DNA from: Pseudevernia furfuracea
Taxonomy: Eukaryota; Ascomycota; Lecanoromycetes; Lecanorales; Parmeliaceae
Direction: 5' to 3'
Assembly (NCBI GenBank): GCA_022315425.1
Contig: JAIUPT010000032.1
Location: 856,501 to 920,500, forward strand
DNA: 64,000 nucleotides
This document shows, in pieces, positions 45,644 through 58,350 of the stretch. The position numbers and the translations under genes were made by a program. The notes under the pieces are model-generated. The model was given only the letters and a program-made list of their open reading frames with translations, ran no database searches and was not told where the DNA came from. Each line of letters begins with the position of its first letter. The first letter of the stretch is position 1.

Positions 45644-46015
45644 ATGCTTATCAACCTACTAATTCTGGTTCTTTCGAAAGGCTTCAGTTGAGCTGCGTCT
45701 TCTGATGCCTCGAGTCCCCGGCCTCTCAGTAGCTCAAATATTACACACTTGCAGTATGAATACTGCTGGATACTGCCTTGATCCATCCTACAGCTCATCT
45801 CACAACATCTCTCTGTCGGGCCTTTCCAAAACCAACTTCGGTTTCCACACATGATCTGGCTCGACAGCTTGCGTCTATCTCAATAACAGCGAGTTTTGGG
45901 TGGGGCTTCGGGAAGCCAGTCAACACTCGTTTCAGATGGCTTAATTGTGGTCAACAAATCACATCCATCCTCGAAAATCTGGAAGCAGATTGTAGGTCTT
46001 GTACTCGGCCTACAA

Positions 46016-47879
46016 TCAGCCCGGTCCGGGCTGACGAGAAGCACGTGCTGAGGCGGAAGCATGGCTTGCCCCGTGTGAAGGTGCCTCCGTTTGCGCCGCC
46101 CGCCTAGCTTGCATTTGAGCTTGACTCGACTGTGCGGGAAAGAGTTTTGCGCGAAACTGCATGCTCTCTGTGTCGAATGGGTCGACAAAGTACACTGGTA
46201 CTTCGTCTTCGTCGTCGTCGTCATCGTACTTGAATCGATCTGCGCCAGGAGAGTCAAAACCTGCCTTGGGTGGCGAGCGCATGCCCCTACGATCGATCCA
46301 CAGCCGGCCTCCTCTACCATACCTACGCCTGAAGGAGGGCTGACTGTGACAGGGTCCGTCATAGGATGGAGAAGCATAGCGTACTGCTACCGAATCCGCC
46401 TTGCCCATGTTCAAGGCACTGAAATTAAGCGCAACGTCACCAGAATGCTCTGAAGATATTGATGCAGGAGGTGTAGGCAAGTACTCCGTTGTTGCGGTAC
46501 GAAAAGTCGATCCAGCATCTGACTCCAACGGCGGAGTCAGTGGGGCTTTGGTCATGTCCATGTAACCAACGTTCCATTGCTGATGTTGAGCAATCTTCGA
46601 GTCGATGTCTAGTGTTAGCATTCTTTCCTGTTCCGCCAAAAGGTCTGAGAGAAAGACCAGATCAGCATCAGCAGGTCGACCGTCTGATCTTTGCGGTAAG
46701 CGATATTGGTTCCCTGGCGCACGCTGCGTAATCTCCAGAGGCTTTTTCTTCGGCTGTTCAGCTTGTCAGTGCTGAGGCTTGTGAAAGTTTTGGGAGACAG
46801 CTTTGACCTTTTGGTTGACGAGGATGTCTTCATCGCCTTCCTTGTACTGATCAGGAAGATTCAGCTTGACTTGCCTCAGATTGGCCCGTTGCTCGAAAAG
46901 TTGTCTCTCTACGGCAAGTTGTTCTCTCTTAGTTATCTCTCTCTGCCTGATCATAGCCATGATTTCTCTAGACTCTTCGAGCTCCTTCCGGAGCTTCTTG
47001 AGCTTCTCGGCGCTATGAGCATCTCTGCCACGAGTCTTCCGAATTTGCCTGACCTCTCGTCTTCGAAAGCAGACATAGGGGTCGGCATCGTCGGTATCCG
47101 CGCCTGTCTCGAACTTGACTTCGTCAGCTGAAGATTGCGGCCAATATGGATCAGCAGGCGACTTACCTTGAGCCCTGTTATTAGGGATTTATTGCCAGCT
47201 TCTAACCTTCGGGTCTTCCAGTGCTCGTAAATCTCTCTAGTGAAGGGCCGCGCATGATCATCAAGATGATCGTCCATGGAGCTTTCGATTTCATCATAAG
47301 AAAGCACAGGGGGACTGTCTACGGCAGCATATGGTTGCTTCACTTGAGCTGTCTCCTCGAAACAGTTCATAATCTCTTCGAACTGATCTTCAGAGCATTG
47401 TGTGGAGGCATTTTTTTTCTTGTTGATGGACATGAGGAAAGTATGATCCTCTTCATCCATATCATATGGACAGCCTGCGCAGTCCTCTACGGTGGAAGAA
47501 AAGCGAACGTACGTCGCCGGCTGCGCGTACGTGAGAGGGTAGAGTTTGTCATATTGCAGAGAGCTTTGAACAGCATCCGGAGTGGGAATGTATATCTGAG
47601 CAACCTTACCACCGATGACGGCCGCTTGTGAAGCTGAAAGTGCAGCTTGCAAATGGTGTTCCTTGGTTTATTGGTCACGTGTTGAGACTTTTGTGGATGG
47701 GGGGAAGAACATACATTCTGTTCCGCCTTTTCTACGCCACTGTCAAGACCTGAAAGTACTCTGGGTAAATCATCGTCGGCCTCGTGGAGATCGTCTTCAC
47801 GAATGATTTGGAGGGAAGCTCTGGTATTCAGCTTTCGTTGCCTCATGCGACTTTGACTGAGTGCGCCAGCACGAGTCAT
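46016..47879 (-). CDS. EPL1: Enhancer of polycomb-like EPL1
   Basis: Scaffold subunit of the NuA4 histone H4 acetyltransferase, linking Esa1 and Yng2 to the complex. Exons 47879-47715, 47661-47167, 47113-46808 and 46753-46016 give 567 residues, near the usual length. The EPL1 domain opens with RQRKLNTRASLQIIREDDLHEADDD and continues through YIPTPDAVQSSLQYDKLYP, EDQFEEIMNCFEE and the basic segment DPYVCFRRREVRQIRKTRGRDAHSAEKLKKLRKELEESREI with a coiled coil behind it. Splicing exon 3 to 4 restores NQKPKKKPLEITQ. The tail is low complexity with an acidic KYDDDDDEDE run. It shares a 514-bp divergent promoter with calcineurin B. Confidence 0.95.
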
Positions 47880-48393
47880 GGTTTTGCTCTATCACGAGCG
47901 ATTTGATAATTCCGATTCATTCATTAACATCAAATACGAGACATTTAACAAAATCTGAGACAAAGTCCGACCGTAAAATATGATGATGGAGGGGGTTTGT
48001 CGATGGACTGATTTTGATGAACGAGAACTTTGATGATCAATTTCTCGCTCATTTCGTGTTGTGCCCATCGGCGTGTCGGAGTGACGGAGTGACGGAGTGA
48101 CGGCAGCTCGCCCTATTTTTGTTTCTTTTTTTAGCGCGCCAAGCTTACCACTATGTCACTAACCACATTTTGAACATCGTGTCTTTTTTGTCTCCTCCTT
48201 GGCACTCCTTGGCACTCCTTGGCATCCCTTGGCATCCCTTGGCATCCCTTTCATTAGTCACTGACTCACTTTCAAGTGTCTTTCCTTGTTTGCGCTGCTT
48301 TCATCGAAAATCATTCCAAAGCTCAGAGTCTCGACAACAATAAACCTGATAGCAACTGTGATACATACAGAAGACAAAAATCTTCACGCACAC
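47880..48393. promoter_or_regulatory. Divergent promoter with two minisatellites
   Basis: Between EPL1 and calcineurin B. It contains three GGAGTGAC units (48076-48102) and about six CCTTGGCAYTC-type units (48196-48250). Confidence 0.6.
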
Positions 48394-49364
48394 ATGGCCG
48401 ACGCCAACCAAGCAGCCTTGTTTGACGCCCGGCGGAGAGCTGGTTCAAGCAGCCAAATGCTTGAGAGCATCATACAAGGTTCAAATTGTGAGATTTGGGG
48501 ATGAAGGCAGTGCTTGGAATCAAGGGCGCTGATTGCGTCGCAACAGTCGATCGAGATGAAGTGGACAGACTGCGAAAGAGGTTCATGAAGCTAGATAAAG
48601 TGTGTTGCTTCTCCATACTGCCCAATCTTCTGCTCGCCATGCTCAGTATACATGCAGGACAATTCGGGAACGATAGAACGCGACGAGTTCCTCTCACTTC
48701 CTCAAGTCTCATCGAATCCTCTAGCGACCCGGTACTTGACCTCCACCCCATGACCCCGACGGCCCAGGGGTTCCCCAGGCTAATCAATTCCCATTGTATT
48801 ACAGCATGATCGCCATCTTCGATGAAGACGGAGGCGGCGATGTCGACTTCCAAGAATTCGTCTCCGGTCTCAGCGCCTTCAGCTCCAAAGGCAACAAGGA
48901 AGAGAAATTAAGATTCGCCTTCAAGGTCTATGATATCGATCGCGACGGATACATCAGCAACGGGGAGCTTTTCATTGTACTGAAAATGATGGTGGGAAGT
49001 AATTTGAAGGATATGCAGTTGCAACAAGTATGTTACCCAGTACCTTGTCAAGAAGGAGAGGGACTTCCCATTAGGGGTGGAGTGACAACAGAGGATATCG
49101 ATGGATGTGGTTCACGGTTGACAATTGATGTACTGTGACAGATTGTGGATAAGACAATCATGGAGGCAGACACGGATCGGGATGGGAAGATCAGCTTCGA
49201 GGAGTTCACAAAGATGGTTGAGAACACGGACGTTTCAATGAGCATGACATTAGGTACGCTTCTCAGCTTTGCAGTGCATATTCTTGACCTCTGTTTCTGC
49301 CTCTGCAGTTCCATTCCCTGGAGCGCCTAGTTTGATTATTGACGTTGCCGCAGATCAATTCTAG
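48394..49364 (+). CDS. CNB1: Calcineurin regulatory subunit B
   Basis: Ca2+-sensing EF-hand subunit of the calcineurin phosphatase, which drives stress and morphogenesis responses. Exons 48394-48487, 48547-48599, 48658-48731, 48805-49027, 49142-49253 and 49354-49364 give 188 residues. Four EF-hand loops are present: DKDNSGTIERDE, DEDGGGDVDFQE, DIDRDGYISNGE and DTDRDGKISFEE. The end MSMTLDQF matches the family and comes from an 11-nt last exon. The usual protein starts Met-Gly and is N-myristoylated; here the start is MADANQAALF and about 14 extra residues precede the region aligning with the usual Gly. Spacing and splice phases match other fungi, so only this N-terminus is unusual. Confidence 0.94.
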
Positions 49365-50713
49365 TCGATACCCTGATAGCGATAGCTGAACTGAATGACT
49401 TCTTTACGGCCTTATATTCTGCGTAAAGCTGACGAGCTACGCCGTTCAATATGTAAAAAACCGAGAGCTCGTAGATGATGCGGCGACATTCCCTGCGTTC
49501 TCTTCACGCTACGGCATTCTGATTCTGAGGCGGTCTCCATGGGGAGAGACAACTCTTGTAGAGGAAGGCAGGGCAACGCTACAGCAAATGGACTAATCAT
49601 TGTCCTTGGCGCACGCCTAAGCACGCATTATGAAAGTAGGCTCGAGGACAAAGATCGCTGTCGACCTCCTTATTCACTTTCTTTGCCATGACAGAGCGTA
49701 AAGACTCGCTACGTTGCCGCAGAGCGACAGGATCAACCTCGACGGCCAATTTCACCTTGTGCGTTGCATTGCATCGCGTTGCATCGCATTACAATACATT
49801 GTCTCAGTCTGAACGATTGTCTAGTGCTGTTTCAGATGCCTGTTACCCAGCATGACATAGCTCACTCCATATGTATCTCAACTTCCTTTATGCAGTCTCC
49901 ATCACTTTGAAGGATGTACTGTAATTCCGTGCGGAGAGTAAGTAGAGGACATGGCCTCCAAACTTGAACCATCGACGGGTGTTCGAGTGCGATAACTTTT
50001 TTAATGACCAAGAAGGCTATGTAAAATCACACCAGGCTATTATGTCCTGAATGTGCTGCCAAGCCAATCTATCTGTCCAAGGTTGCTGTCTTGATATGCT
50101 TTTCAACCCCGGCATTGACCACTGTTGGATTAATGTTGCTTTTCTTGGCGGACTCTCAATCCTTTGAGCGAGTCATGGCCTCTATCTCTATACTCCCATG
50201 CCCTTCTGTTCGCATGAGCTCCAACTGAAGAAAACGCCTGTATGATCGATGGTCTAGTAGAGTACAGTTATGTGCAAGTAGTGCAGTATAAACATCACGA
50301 GTTGCCTCCCAGGGGTATTTTGCCAAACTGTTCTAAAATGCAGCAATATAATCTAACACCTAATGTCCGGTTGCCCGTAAATTCTATGCCGTGATGAATG
50401 TATGGTATGGTCCTCGATACTGTTAAGGAAAGAGTGATTCGGTATGTGCGTGTTTCTGCAAGGATCGTAAGTTGCGAGTGGTGATTGGGTGTATGTAGTA
50501 TTGATGATTGTTCTCTTGGTGTACCTGCGCAGGATGTGGCCGCGAACTGCTTAGACATACAGCAGTATTGTGGACTGAGAAGGTCTCATGTAGGTGACTG
50601 TTTGAGAGGAAATGGTTTGTGATTTGGGAAACAGTGAAGTCGTTCAAAAGGGTTTAACGGCGGACGAGGGTATCTGAGGAACCATTAGCTTGCGGACATG
50701 GTCGAGCATCTGC
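49365..50713. other. Intergenic, no gene seen
   Basis: About 1.35 kb between convergent genes. A short tandem pattern, GCATTGCATCGCGTTGCATC, lies at about 49764-49793. Open frames are short. Confidence 0.5.
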
Positions 50714-52281
50714 TCATTGTTTGCCAGCTCCGGGGCCAGATTGGCCGAGCATTGGGTCTATTCCCGCTTCTTCATCGTTCTCGTCATCACTGCCAACAAG
50801 ACCAATGCATCGACTCAGAACTGCCTGGTAGTCAGAGGATACCACTCTCATGTCCGTCGCGATAGATTGGAATGCTCTTCGGCTTACTTTCGATGATCTC
50901 TTGCTCAGAAACCCCCATCTGGTAATCAACGAGCCCATGCTTTTCTAGGCCATCGCAAAGTGAAACCAGCTCGTTTCCCATCTCTTCAAGAGACTCTTTC
51001 GGCAGCAAGCTTTGAGGCTGCGCTGGAGGCCGCCCTGTATCTAACATTTCTTTTGTGTCGTCTTTCTGACGTTGTAGCAATGCAAGCCAGCATACGTTGA
51101 AGCTGTCCCAGAATAAAATGCGCTCTGCGTTGTTTGCCTGATCATCTTGCGTAAGTCCTACCAATATTAGCCTTGAATCTGCCGTAGCCTTGAGGGTTCC
51201 CTTACTGAGAGCATCCACGTTCTCTGACAACCATTGAGAAACCTCCAGCAGTGATTGCCCAGCCTTGATGAGATGCCCTCTGGAGGTAAGATCGTTTACT
51301 ACCCCAATAGTTCTCTGCCACCGAACGTAGGCAGTAGCAACTGGATCCGATTCTTCTTCAGGCTGCTCGGAGGCTGCTGTTTCAATGTTTGGATCAAAGT
51401 CTGCTCCCATCGTAGGATAGGACGAGGCAAGGGTTGAACGCCCGAGAGAAGTTGCGGAGGTATACTGCGTGGACGGAGGGTATGATGTTGTGGGGTACTC
51501 TTGAGGTATTGCTGCGGATCCCGACACGTTGGTACTGTGGCTAGGACTGTAGTATTGGGGAGCCCCAAACTGGCTGCCCAGTGTTTGCGCTGCTGACTGC
51601 CGGGATTGGTACTGGCTCACAGCGTCATACGGAGATTGCGGTTGAGCCTGTTGCGGTACGTTGTACATCAATTGCGACGTGTATTGGGGGAATTGTCGTT
51701 GCCTATGGGGATCTTGCAAGTACTCTGGTTGGTACGAGAATTGCGAGCCGTGAATTTGCGGCGTGGAGTACTGCTGGCCTGGTGCATAATCGTAGCTTCC
51801 CAGTTCGTGTGGACTCCCTGCACCTGCAGACAACGGGGCAGCTGAGGAAGGCCGAGTCGTCAAGGGTTGTGCTTGCCTGAAACGATCAGAGCCACCTCCA
51901 CTCGGCGCGCCTCGTAGGCTCTGGACATTTGGCACACTGACTCCATGCCCTCCATATTCCGGGACATATCCGCGGGGATAATTTTGCTGCTCATATTGCC
52001 TTCTTCGCTGTTCGTCACCTTCCATGCCACAAATCCGGCTTCGCTTGGATTGCTTCAACGTCGAATTGGATGCCGGAATTGGAAATGGCCCTGGCGAAGC
52101 AGGAGGCGTCGCGTAGAGGGCCAGGTTGTCGACAGCACCGAAGCGCTCTGTGGAGGTGGAAAGGCGAAGCGTGCTTTTTCTCTGAGGCAGATTTTAGAAA
52201 GGCGGCTTCAAACTGAGCTGTTGTTGGAGGAGAGAGTCGAAGACTGTTTGGATGGTTAGGGATGACTTGGAGAGAAGCCAT
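50714..52281 (-). CDS. Q/P-rich conserved fungal protein (unknown)
   Basis: Function unknown. The main exon runs from about 52181 to 50888, and a last exon 50820-50714 completes IIEILSRCIGLVGSD. Frames read into a Gln/Tyr/Ser/Pro-rich region (QYSTPQIHGSQFSYQPEYL) and then an ordered helical C-terminal domain: VATAYVRWQRTIGVVNDL, GHLIKAGQSLLEVSQWL and NAERILFWDSFNVCWLALLQ. The start is uncertain. The coding frame stays open upstream to about 52181 with coding-like peptide (ERFGAVDNLALYATPPASP), and a possible first exon (52281-52267, MASLQ) would join it through a weak GTCATC donor. Otherwise translation may begin at the ATG at 52025. Confidence 0.7.
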
Positions 52282-55200
52282 ATATGGTTGGGTATGATCT
52301 CACCAAATATGTGGCCCGGCAACAATGCCAGTCTGAATCGCCGATAGATTCATAGGCTCATCGGAGGTCGATGAATCTCTGCCCAAAAGGAATGAGGGAG
52401 GCAAATTAATTGGCTCAACACAAGGACGGTGGCTTAAAAAGAGTGAAGAAAAAGATCGGCGAATTATTCTTAGAATGACAAGTGAATAGATTAGGAAGCA
52501 TAGGTAGGATCTCGTCAAAACAAAAGGTGTTTTGAGGAGTAGGATTGTCGTCGAACAGGCAAGTTGGGACCCTTGAAGATGCAAATAACGTGATGTGCAC
52601 TGGGATGGTCACGGTGAGGCGGCCTAGGGCGTGAATACAACCGCAATGGTCGGATTTGCTCAGGTTCGGGGCGAAGGATCGTCGTGCGTAAGATACCAAC
52701 ACCGGTACTGGAGTGAGACGTTACAGCTGAGGACAGACAATCCCAAGCTTGTGTAATAATTCTTCCACACCTGTGGTTACGGAATCCCCGGGAGAAGGTG
52801 ATAAGTGGCTGGAGCCGAGGGCGACTTGATGAGAGATGCAGGAGGCTTGATGAGAGAAAGACAGGAAGCTATTGCTGAGGCATCCAATTGGCTGGCATGG
52901 ACGTATCCGGTAAGTAAGCATGCGCAAGATGAGCATCCGCACGCCCTAGTCAGATATGTTTTGTAACGTTTGGCCTATGGGTGCCGGGGGGGCTGTGAAA
53001 GGCCTGGGGGGGGGAAAGGCGAATGGAAACAGCTAGAAAGGAGCTACTGTAGGAAGGAAAACAAGTTGTGTCCTCAATCGCGCGTGTTATTGTTACGTAT
53101 CATACGGAGGCGCGGATGAGACGCAGCGCTTTTCAATTGAAATAAGTGAAGAAGCGCGAAGAATCTAGGGATGAGTAGTGGTAAAGTGTGATAGGTGGAG
53201 AAAGTATGAATGGGAATTGAAGGGGATTAGAAATGAAGGACTTCTTTGGCTGCGTGGGTGTGGTGTGGTGTAGTGTGGATTGGATGAAGAAGAAAGAAAG
53301 AAAGAAAGAAGTGGTGAAAGAAAGATGATGAGTATGGTAAAAGAAGAAGAAGAAGAAGGGCGATGCCGTGCATATGTCCACGCCATGACATGAAAATAAT
53401 AAGGAGAGTAGTGGGTAGTTAGTAAGGTGGTAAGGTAAGGTAGCTGCTACTCTAAAGGTAGTCGGTCAGAGACTCAGAGGGTAAGCCTGTAAGGTACCTT
53501 AGTCAGTAAAGTACCTTAGGTAACTTAATATGTAAGGTACCTACCTAATACTAGTAAGTCAGTTAGTAAAGCCTCCAACTTGGCCCTTAAAAACTGGAAA
53601 TCTAGAAGGACCTTCTTACCTTACCCGGGTACCCTTATTCACCATTAAAACTTATTACAGTCTGTGTACGCGGATTTTGGCGGGGCTAAAGCATGATCCT
53701 TTAGCGCCTCTCACAAAACTCTTCGAGTCCTTGACAACCTCCTCAACCAAACTTGTCACAAAAAGCCCAGACCCTGAGGGAATGAGAGAATGAGAGACAG
53801 ACAGACAGACAGACAGATAGGCAGGCAGGCAGACAGACAGGAAGGAAGTACGAACGAGAGGGCAAAGGAGTGGATTTGCCTTACAAGTTCCATAAAACAC
53901 CGGCCTCTTGTGCCCAAAGCAGTGGCTCATCCTGATTGGTGCCCAATATCCAAAAAAGATCATGGCTGAGCAGGGCGGGCCTACTTGTTCGTTTCATCCA
54001 CCTGCTTTCCTGCCTCCTGACTCCTGCCTCCTTCGATCCGCCTAATTCTCCTCGCTTGCTCCATTGTGGACGGCTATGCCCCACGAAATGAGGCACTGAA
54101 CGAACATCTTACAATCCTCATTTGACCCTCCATCTCGCAAAGCGGGAGATGAGAAGGGTCTGTTTGTTAGTCACCAACAGTCATCTTCATCAATTGACAA
54201 GCCAGCGCGGCGCCACTTGGTTTTCCTGAAGCAGGAATTCCATCTTTGGGCCATTCCACACAGCAGCCGAGGCTGACGGTAGTTGTCTTGAGGTGTGGGT
54301 GAGAAACGTTTGCGGCCAAGTGGTGAAGGTCTGTCATCGATCAAGATCACGATGCAGGATAATTGCCACTTGCTTGCATTGTCCCCGTTCAGCTACGGCC
54401 AAGGCAATCAATTGCGACTTGTTCAATTAATTGCCACGCTGAGATGCCGAGAATATGGGGCAAAAGGGAGGGTCAGGGGAGGGGAGGTAGATGCGATGTT
54501 GGGCAGCAGCTTGGTATGTGGAAATGTATTTTAGTGTCTTGTTGACGAAAGTGCAGAAAAGGAGAATTTTTTCAGGGCAAGGGATCAACGTCTGATTCAA
54601 ATTTGTGCGCTTGGGGTTGTCCTCTCGCGTGGCCTGACAAGGCATTCATTGGATACCGACAACTGACTTACACCGTCGATCTTTCGCCTCAACACCCAAG
54701 CCTGGTTTAGCGACTCTAGCCTCAACCTTTCGCCCTTTCTCGCCTTTTTTTTGGCCCACTCGCCCAGAAATACGAAAGACAAAGGGAATGGAAGAAATGC
54801 TATTGGTCAATGATTCGTCACTGCCACTCTCCTCCCACATGGAATTTGGCATCTGCTGCAGGTACCAAAACAACTAGCGCCAGTCTCAAAAGTCAGACCT
54901 AGCACAATTCGGTTAATATGAAACCACTGGAATATCTGACAAGTCAGTCATCTTTCCCCTGCTTGTCTTCCAAGTTCCAACTTATCGTAAAATGCAACAC
55001 AGTAATAATAACATTATTGTGTCATCAAGATTGCAGGATCCTCCAACACATCAAATGTTTCGGATTCTCCTCCCTTGTTGGTTTCCCTACACAACTGAGA
55101 CAGCTGTCCGCCGGAATGACCGCCCTCCGTAATCGTGATGATTACTCGTACACTTCAGCCCTTTTAGATAAGAAATTAGAAGAATAGTCTCGATAATATT

Positions 55201-56693
55201 ACATACGAGAAAGGAAAAGAAAATATAGACGATGAGGGAGGACGAGAAGAGTCTCGATAATTACTAGGAAGGATATCATGAGAGGTCGTCACTGATGTGG
55301 AGAGATGACTGGTTCATCCTAACATGCCTCTCCGATACTTTTTTGCCAATTACCGCAGTGTCTTTAGTGTTCTTTCTTCGCAAAGTTGTGGTACCGACCA
55401 AAAAAGTAGGAGGCTACACCATAGCCAACTATGAAGTTCCGCTTAGCTTGCGAATCGTTCACCATTCCCTTGCAGTATGGTTTCATTTTTCTTAGCAACC
55501 GCCTACCTTTCTAACCTCACAGACTGTATTGGCTTAGAGCACTGAAGAGTCGTCAAGCCAGTCTTAAGAGGATTCGATTGCTGGCAGCTGCAAAAGCAAG
55601 TGAGCAAGACTGGTAGCGCATAGCTCTGATATGCGCTCCGACATTGCATAGTCTTGTAATGGAAGACCCCGTCCTATGTGTCCATGTCCATCACATAAAA
55701 TCCATGTCTCAAGTTGTGTCACAGTCGTCTGTCTGTCTCTAGAATGCGCGTATATGGAGAGATCAGAGGCACGATCAGTGTGTTGCAGATTTACAAGCAG
55801 TGCGGAGGACCACCGGCTTTAATGTTGTTTTCCTGCGCCTTGGCATCCTGTTCAAGGCTACAAGTCCACCTGTTTGTCGTCCTCTCCGCCTTCTGGATCA
55901 TTCGGATGGATATATGGATGAGGTTGCAGTAGTCTGCTTCCTAGGTAGGTATTTCAATTAGACCATGTGGACCATGGCATGCCTGGAAGTCTGTCTTGGG
56001 CGGCTTTACCTACAGGTATCAAACTTCCCACAACGACCTGTGGAACAGTGGCGGGCCCGTCGTATATTTGCTAGTTAAGTTAACGTAGCATGGGAGTAGG
56101 AACTTCTGGTTACATAAGGGAGATAAAGGTGTATGGTACGATATCTGTTCATGATTAAGAGGCATAACGCTAGCTGCAGCACTATCAGAACGAGAAACTT
56201 CTATCAACAGCAGCGCCTATCGCCTACGAGACTTTCTGCCGAGTCTTTCGAGAATTATCTCTCCTTTTGTTATGAGTGAGAATGAACCATATCTGTTTCC
56301 TCACGGGCTTTTTGTCTAAAGAAGATGCTTGGCTCAGGTCTATAATTAGTCAACTCATCGTGATGCAAATGACCAATTCTGCAATCGCAGAAGCTTCGCA
56401 CCAGAATGCCTGCATTCCCTAGCAGCCCCACCGCTCACTTCAGACCTCTGGAGCGATTATGGCGCTTGAAGTATTTGTTAGCTTGAGGTGAGTCCATGGA
56501 GGAAGAAATTGGACCTGACCACCGATGTGATACTCACAAAAACATCCTCATTCTTTTATATGCCGTTCAGCACTCTTTCTCTACGCTCAGAGGACATTCG
56601 TGGAGTACAGCGCAAACAATATTACTAGTGCAGAGACTTTTCTTGTTAGGAAAGTATTGCTCTATGTACATAGAATCAAGCCTGTCAAGATGG
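52282..56693. other. 4.4-kb gene-poor, repeat-rich region
   Basis: No frame of convincing size or family resemblance. It contains G-runs at about 52987-53013, GAAA and GAA repeats at 53287-53360, GGTAC-centred patches at 53410-53570, and a GACA/GGCA tetranucleotide tract at 53796-53842. Possibly a large upstream regulatory or decayed region. Confidence 0.5.
53796..53842. repeat. (GACA)n/(GGCA)n microsatellite
   Basis: About 47 bp of GACAGACAGACAGAC followed by GGCAGGCAGGCAGAC, tandem tetranucleotides. Confidence 0.85.
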
Positions 56694-57651
56694 TTATCTC
56701 TTCACCCACGCCGGCATTTTTCTGGCCTTCACGTGACCAGGTTTCTTCCTTTCAACACGCCGAGGATCTCGAGTGACGCAGCCAGCTAAAAGGGGCAATC
56801 CATTAGTTTCTTCAAAATCGGGGGTCGGCTGAAGACTAACCCCGTCTCAGCGCCGGCTTCAATGCGGGCTCGAAAACCATCAGCGCTTTTGCTGCACCCA
56901 AGGTAATTGCCTCCGCTTGCCCTGTACTCCCACCGCCACTGACCAGGGCCCAGACGTTGTATTTGTCCATTCTACCGGTAGCTTTTAGCGCCCACAATGC
57001 GCTCTCCCTGTCGTGTATCCTCCCAAATGCGTTGTTAATGCTTTTGCCGTTCACGAGCACCTCCCCTTCTCCCTGTACAAGATATACTTTCGCCGAGCTT
57101 GATTTCCGTCGCCCGACACCGTAGGCACGCCCGTCAGCGTCGATAATGTTGGGCCTTTTGGTGACAGCGTAAGGATCGATGTCACGTTTGTAAATTTCCA
57201 TTGCTTGTTTCAGAGGTGCAGGCATGATAGCGGGGTGTATCCTGTTCAGCCGCTGCAGAACCTCAACAACCTTATGATACTTGGATGCTCGTACAGGCTC
57301 GCCGATCAGGAGGCGGTATTGTGTGACAGTCCGCCATGCTACCCTGGGAGCTTGTGCTGGGGCAACGGTTGGAAGGGTCTGGTAACGGCGCAAGAGTGCT
57401 AGGAGATTAAGATAGTTGTCCGTGGACTGGGGTCTGCCAGTGAAGTAAGAGGGCGATGCGGGGACAACGCGGGCGTTTTGAGAATTGGGTGGGAGCTTTT
57501 GAGTGAGGTCTACTGGCGGTGTAGCAATGGCTCTCGAGAATGTGGTAGATGTGAATGGTCGCTTCCGCGAGCCTTGCAGGATATGATTATAGCAAATCGG
57601 GCATTCGATAGTCAATCGTGATGATAAAGGCCAGGATAGCTTGGAAGCCAT
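56694..57651 (-). CDS. MRPS9: Mitochondrial ribosomal protein uS9m
   Basis: Small-subunit protein of the mitochondrial ribosome. Exons 57651-56841 and 56785-56694 give 300 residues; the second exon supplies AGCVTRDPRRVERKK and the C-terminal KRs (ending WVKR) that the S9 family needs to reach the decoding site. The N-terminus is a basic, Ser/Thr-rich presequence-like stretch (SRKRPFTSTTFSRAIA). The conserved S9 core is visible: GVGRRKSSSAKVYLVQGEGEVLVNGKS, then KATGRMDKYNVWALVSGGGSTGQAEAITLGAAKALM. The mid section (about 80-160) is a fungal extension. Confidence 0.95.
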
Positions 57652-58122
57652 TTCCCAAACCGTTGCAGCAACTATGAGCCGAATTTGAAAGCCTCAGAGG
57701 AAGAGAAGCGGCGTTTATAAAAACAAGCGCGCTCTGAACGAACAAAATCTGCTTAGCAAATCGCAAGCTACGGTGTGGCATAATGACAAACCTGTTTTTA
57801 GTTTTTTTTTTTTTTTTGCGCTACCAAATCTAGCCCACCAAATGACTACCATACATTCGAATGGCCTTATACTACTCATGTAATACCATGATAGCCAGTC
57901 CTATAATAGCATAGCTGCATGTAGTCGTAGAAGTAGTAGTAGCCCTGCACAGTAGATGTCCCTGCTGAGGGGGGCCCTAGTCACGTGATACCGCGTAGCT
58001 GGGAGGCCAAAGCAAATTTGAGCATTGCATTGCATTACGAGTATATGTCTGAATAGCCCCCGTTAACTACTTAGGCCCAGGTTCTCGTTCCTGCATTCCG
58101 ATATTGTGTAGCGCGTCTTGCC
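57652..58122. other. Intergenic upstream of uS9m
   Basis: 471 bp with a T-run at 57801-57817. I see no gene. Confidence 0.45.
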
Positions 58123-58350
58123 TCAGGCTCTTAGCTGCTTCGCAAGCATGTTCGGGCTGATGCTGAAGCTGCGCTGAGTAGATAAAACTTGCAGGATATC
58201 TTTGTACTCCGTGTCTTGATCGTGGAGCCTTAGGATGAAGTCTTTCTTGAGACGTCTTATGTTTGGGCTTTTAGGAATGAAAAGAGGGGTAGATGGATCA
58301 ATTGCACACCATTGGGACAATATACAATTATCGTATGACGCTCTTTGCAT
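58123..58350 (-). CDS. Possible small HTH-like protein
   Basis: A 75-residue frame from ATG at 58350. The second half, KKDFILRLHDQDTEYKDILQ followed by VLSTQRSFSISPNMLAKQLR, has the helix pattern of the fungal Clr5-type DNA-binding domain (a charged helix, a turn, then Ser-Pro/aromatic and a basic helix). I cannot tell a real gene from a fragment. The frame ends just before a long intergenic stretch and has no obvious introns. Treat as tentative. Confidence 0.3.
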   Translation of the reverse strand: MQRASYDNCILSQWCAIDPSTPLFIPKSPNIRRLKKDFILRLHDQDTEYKDILQVLSTQRSFSISPNMLAKQLRA

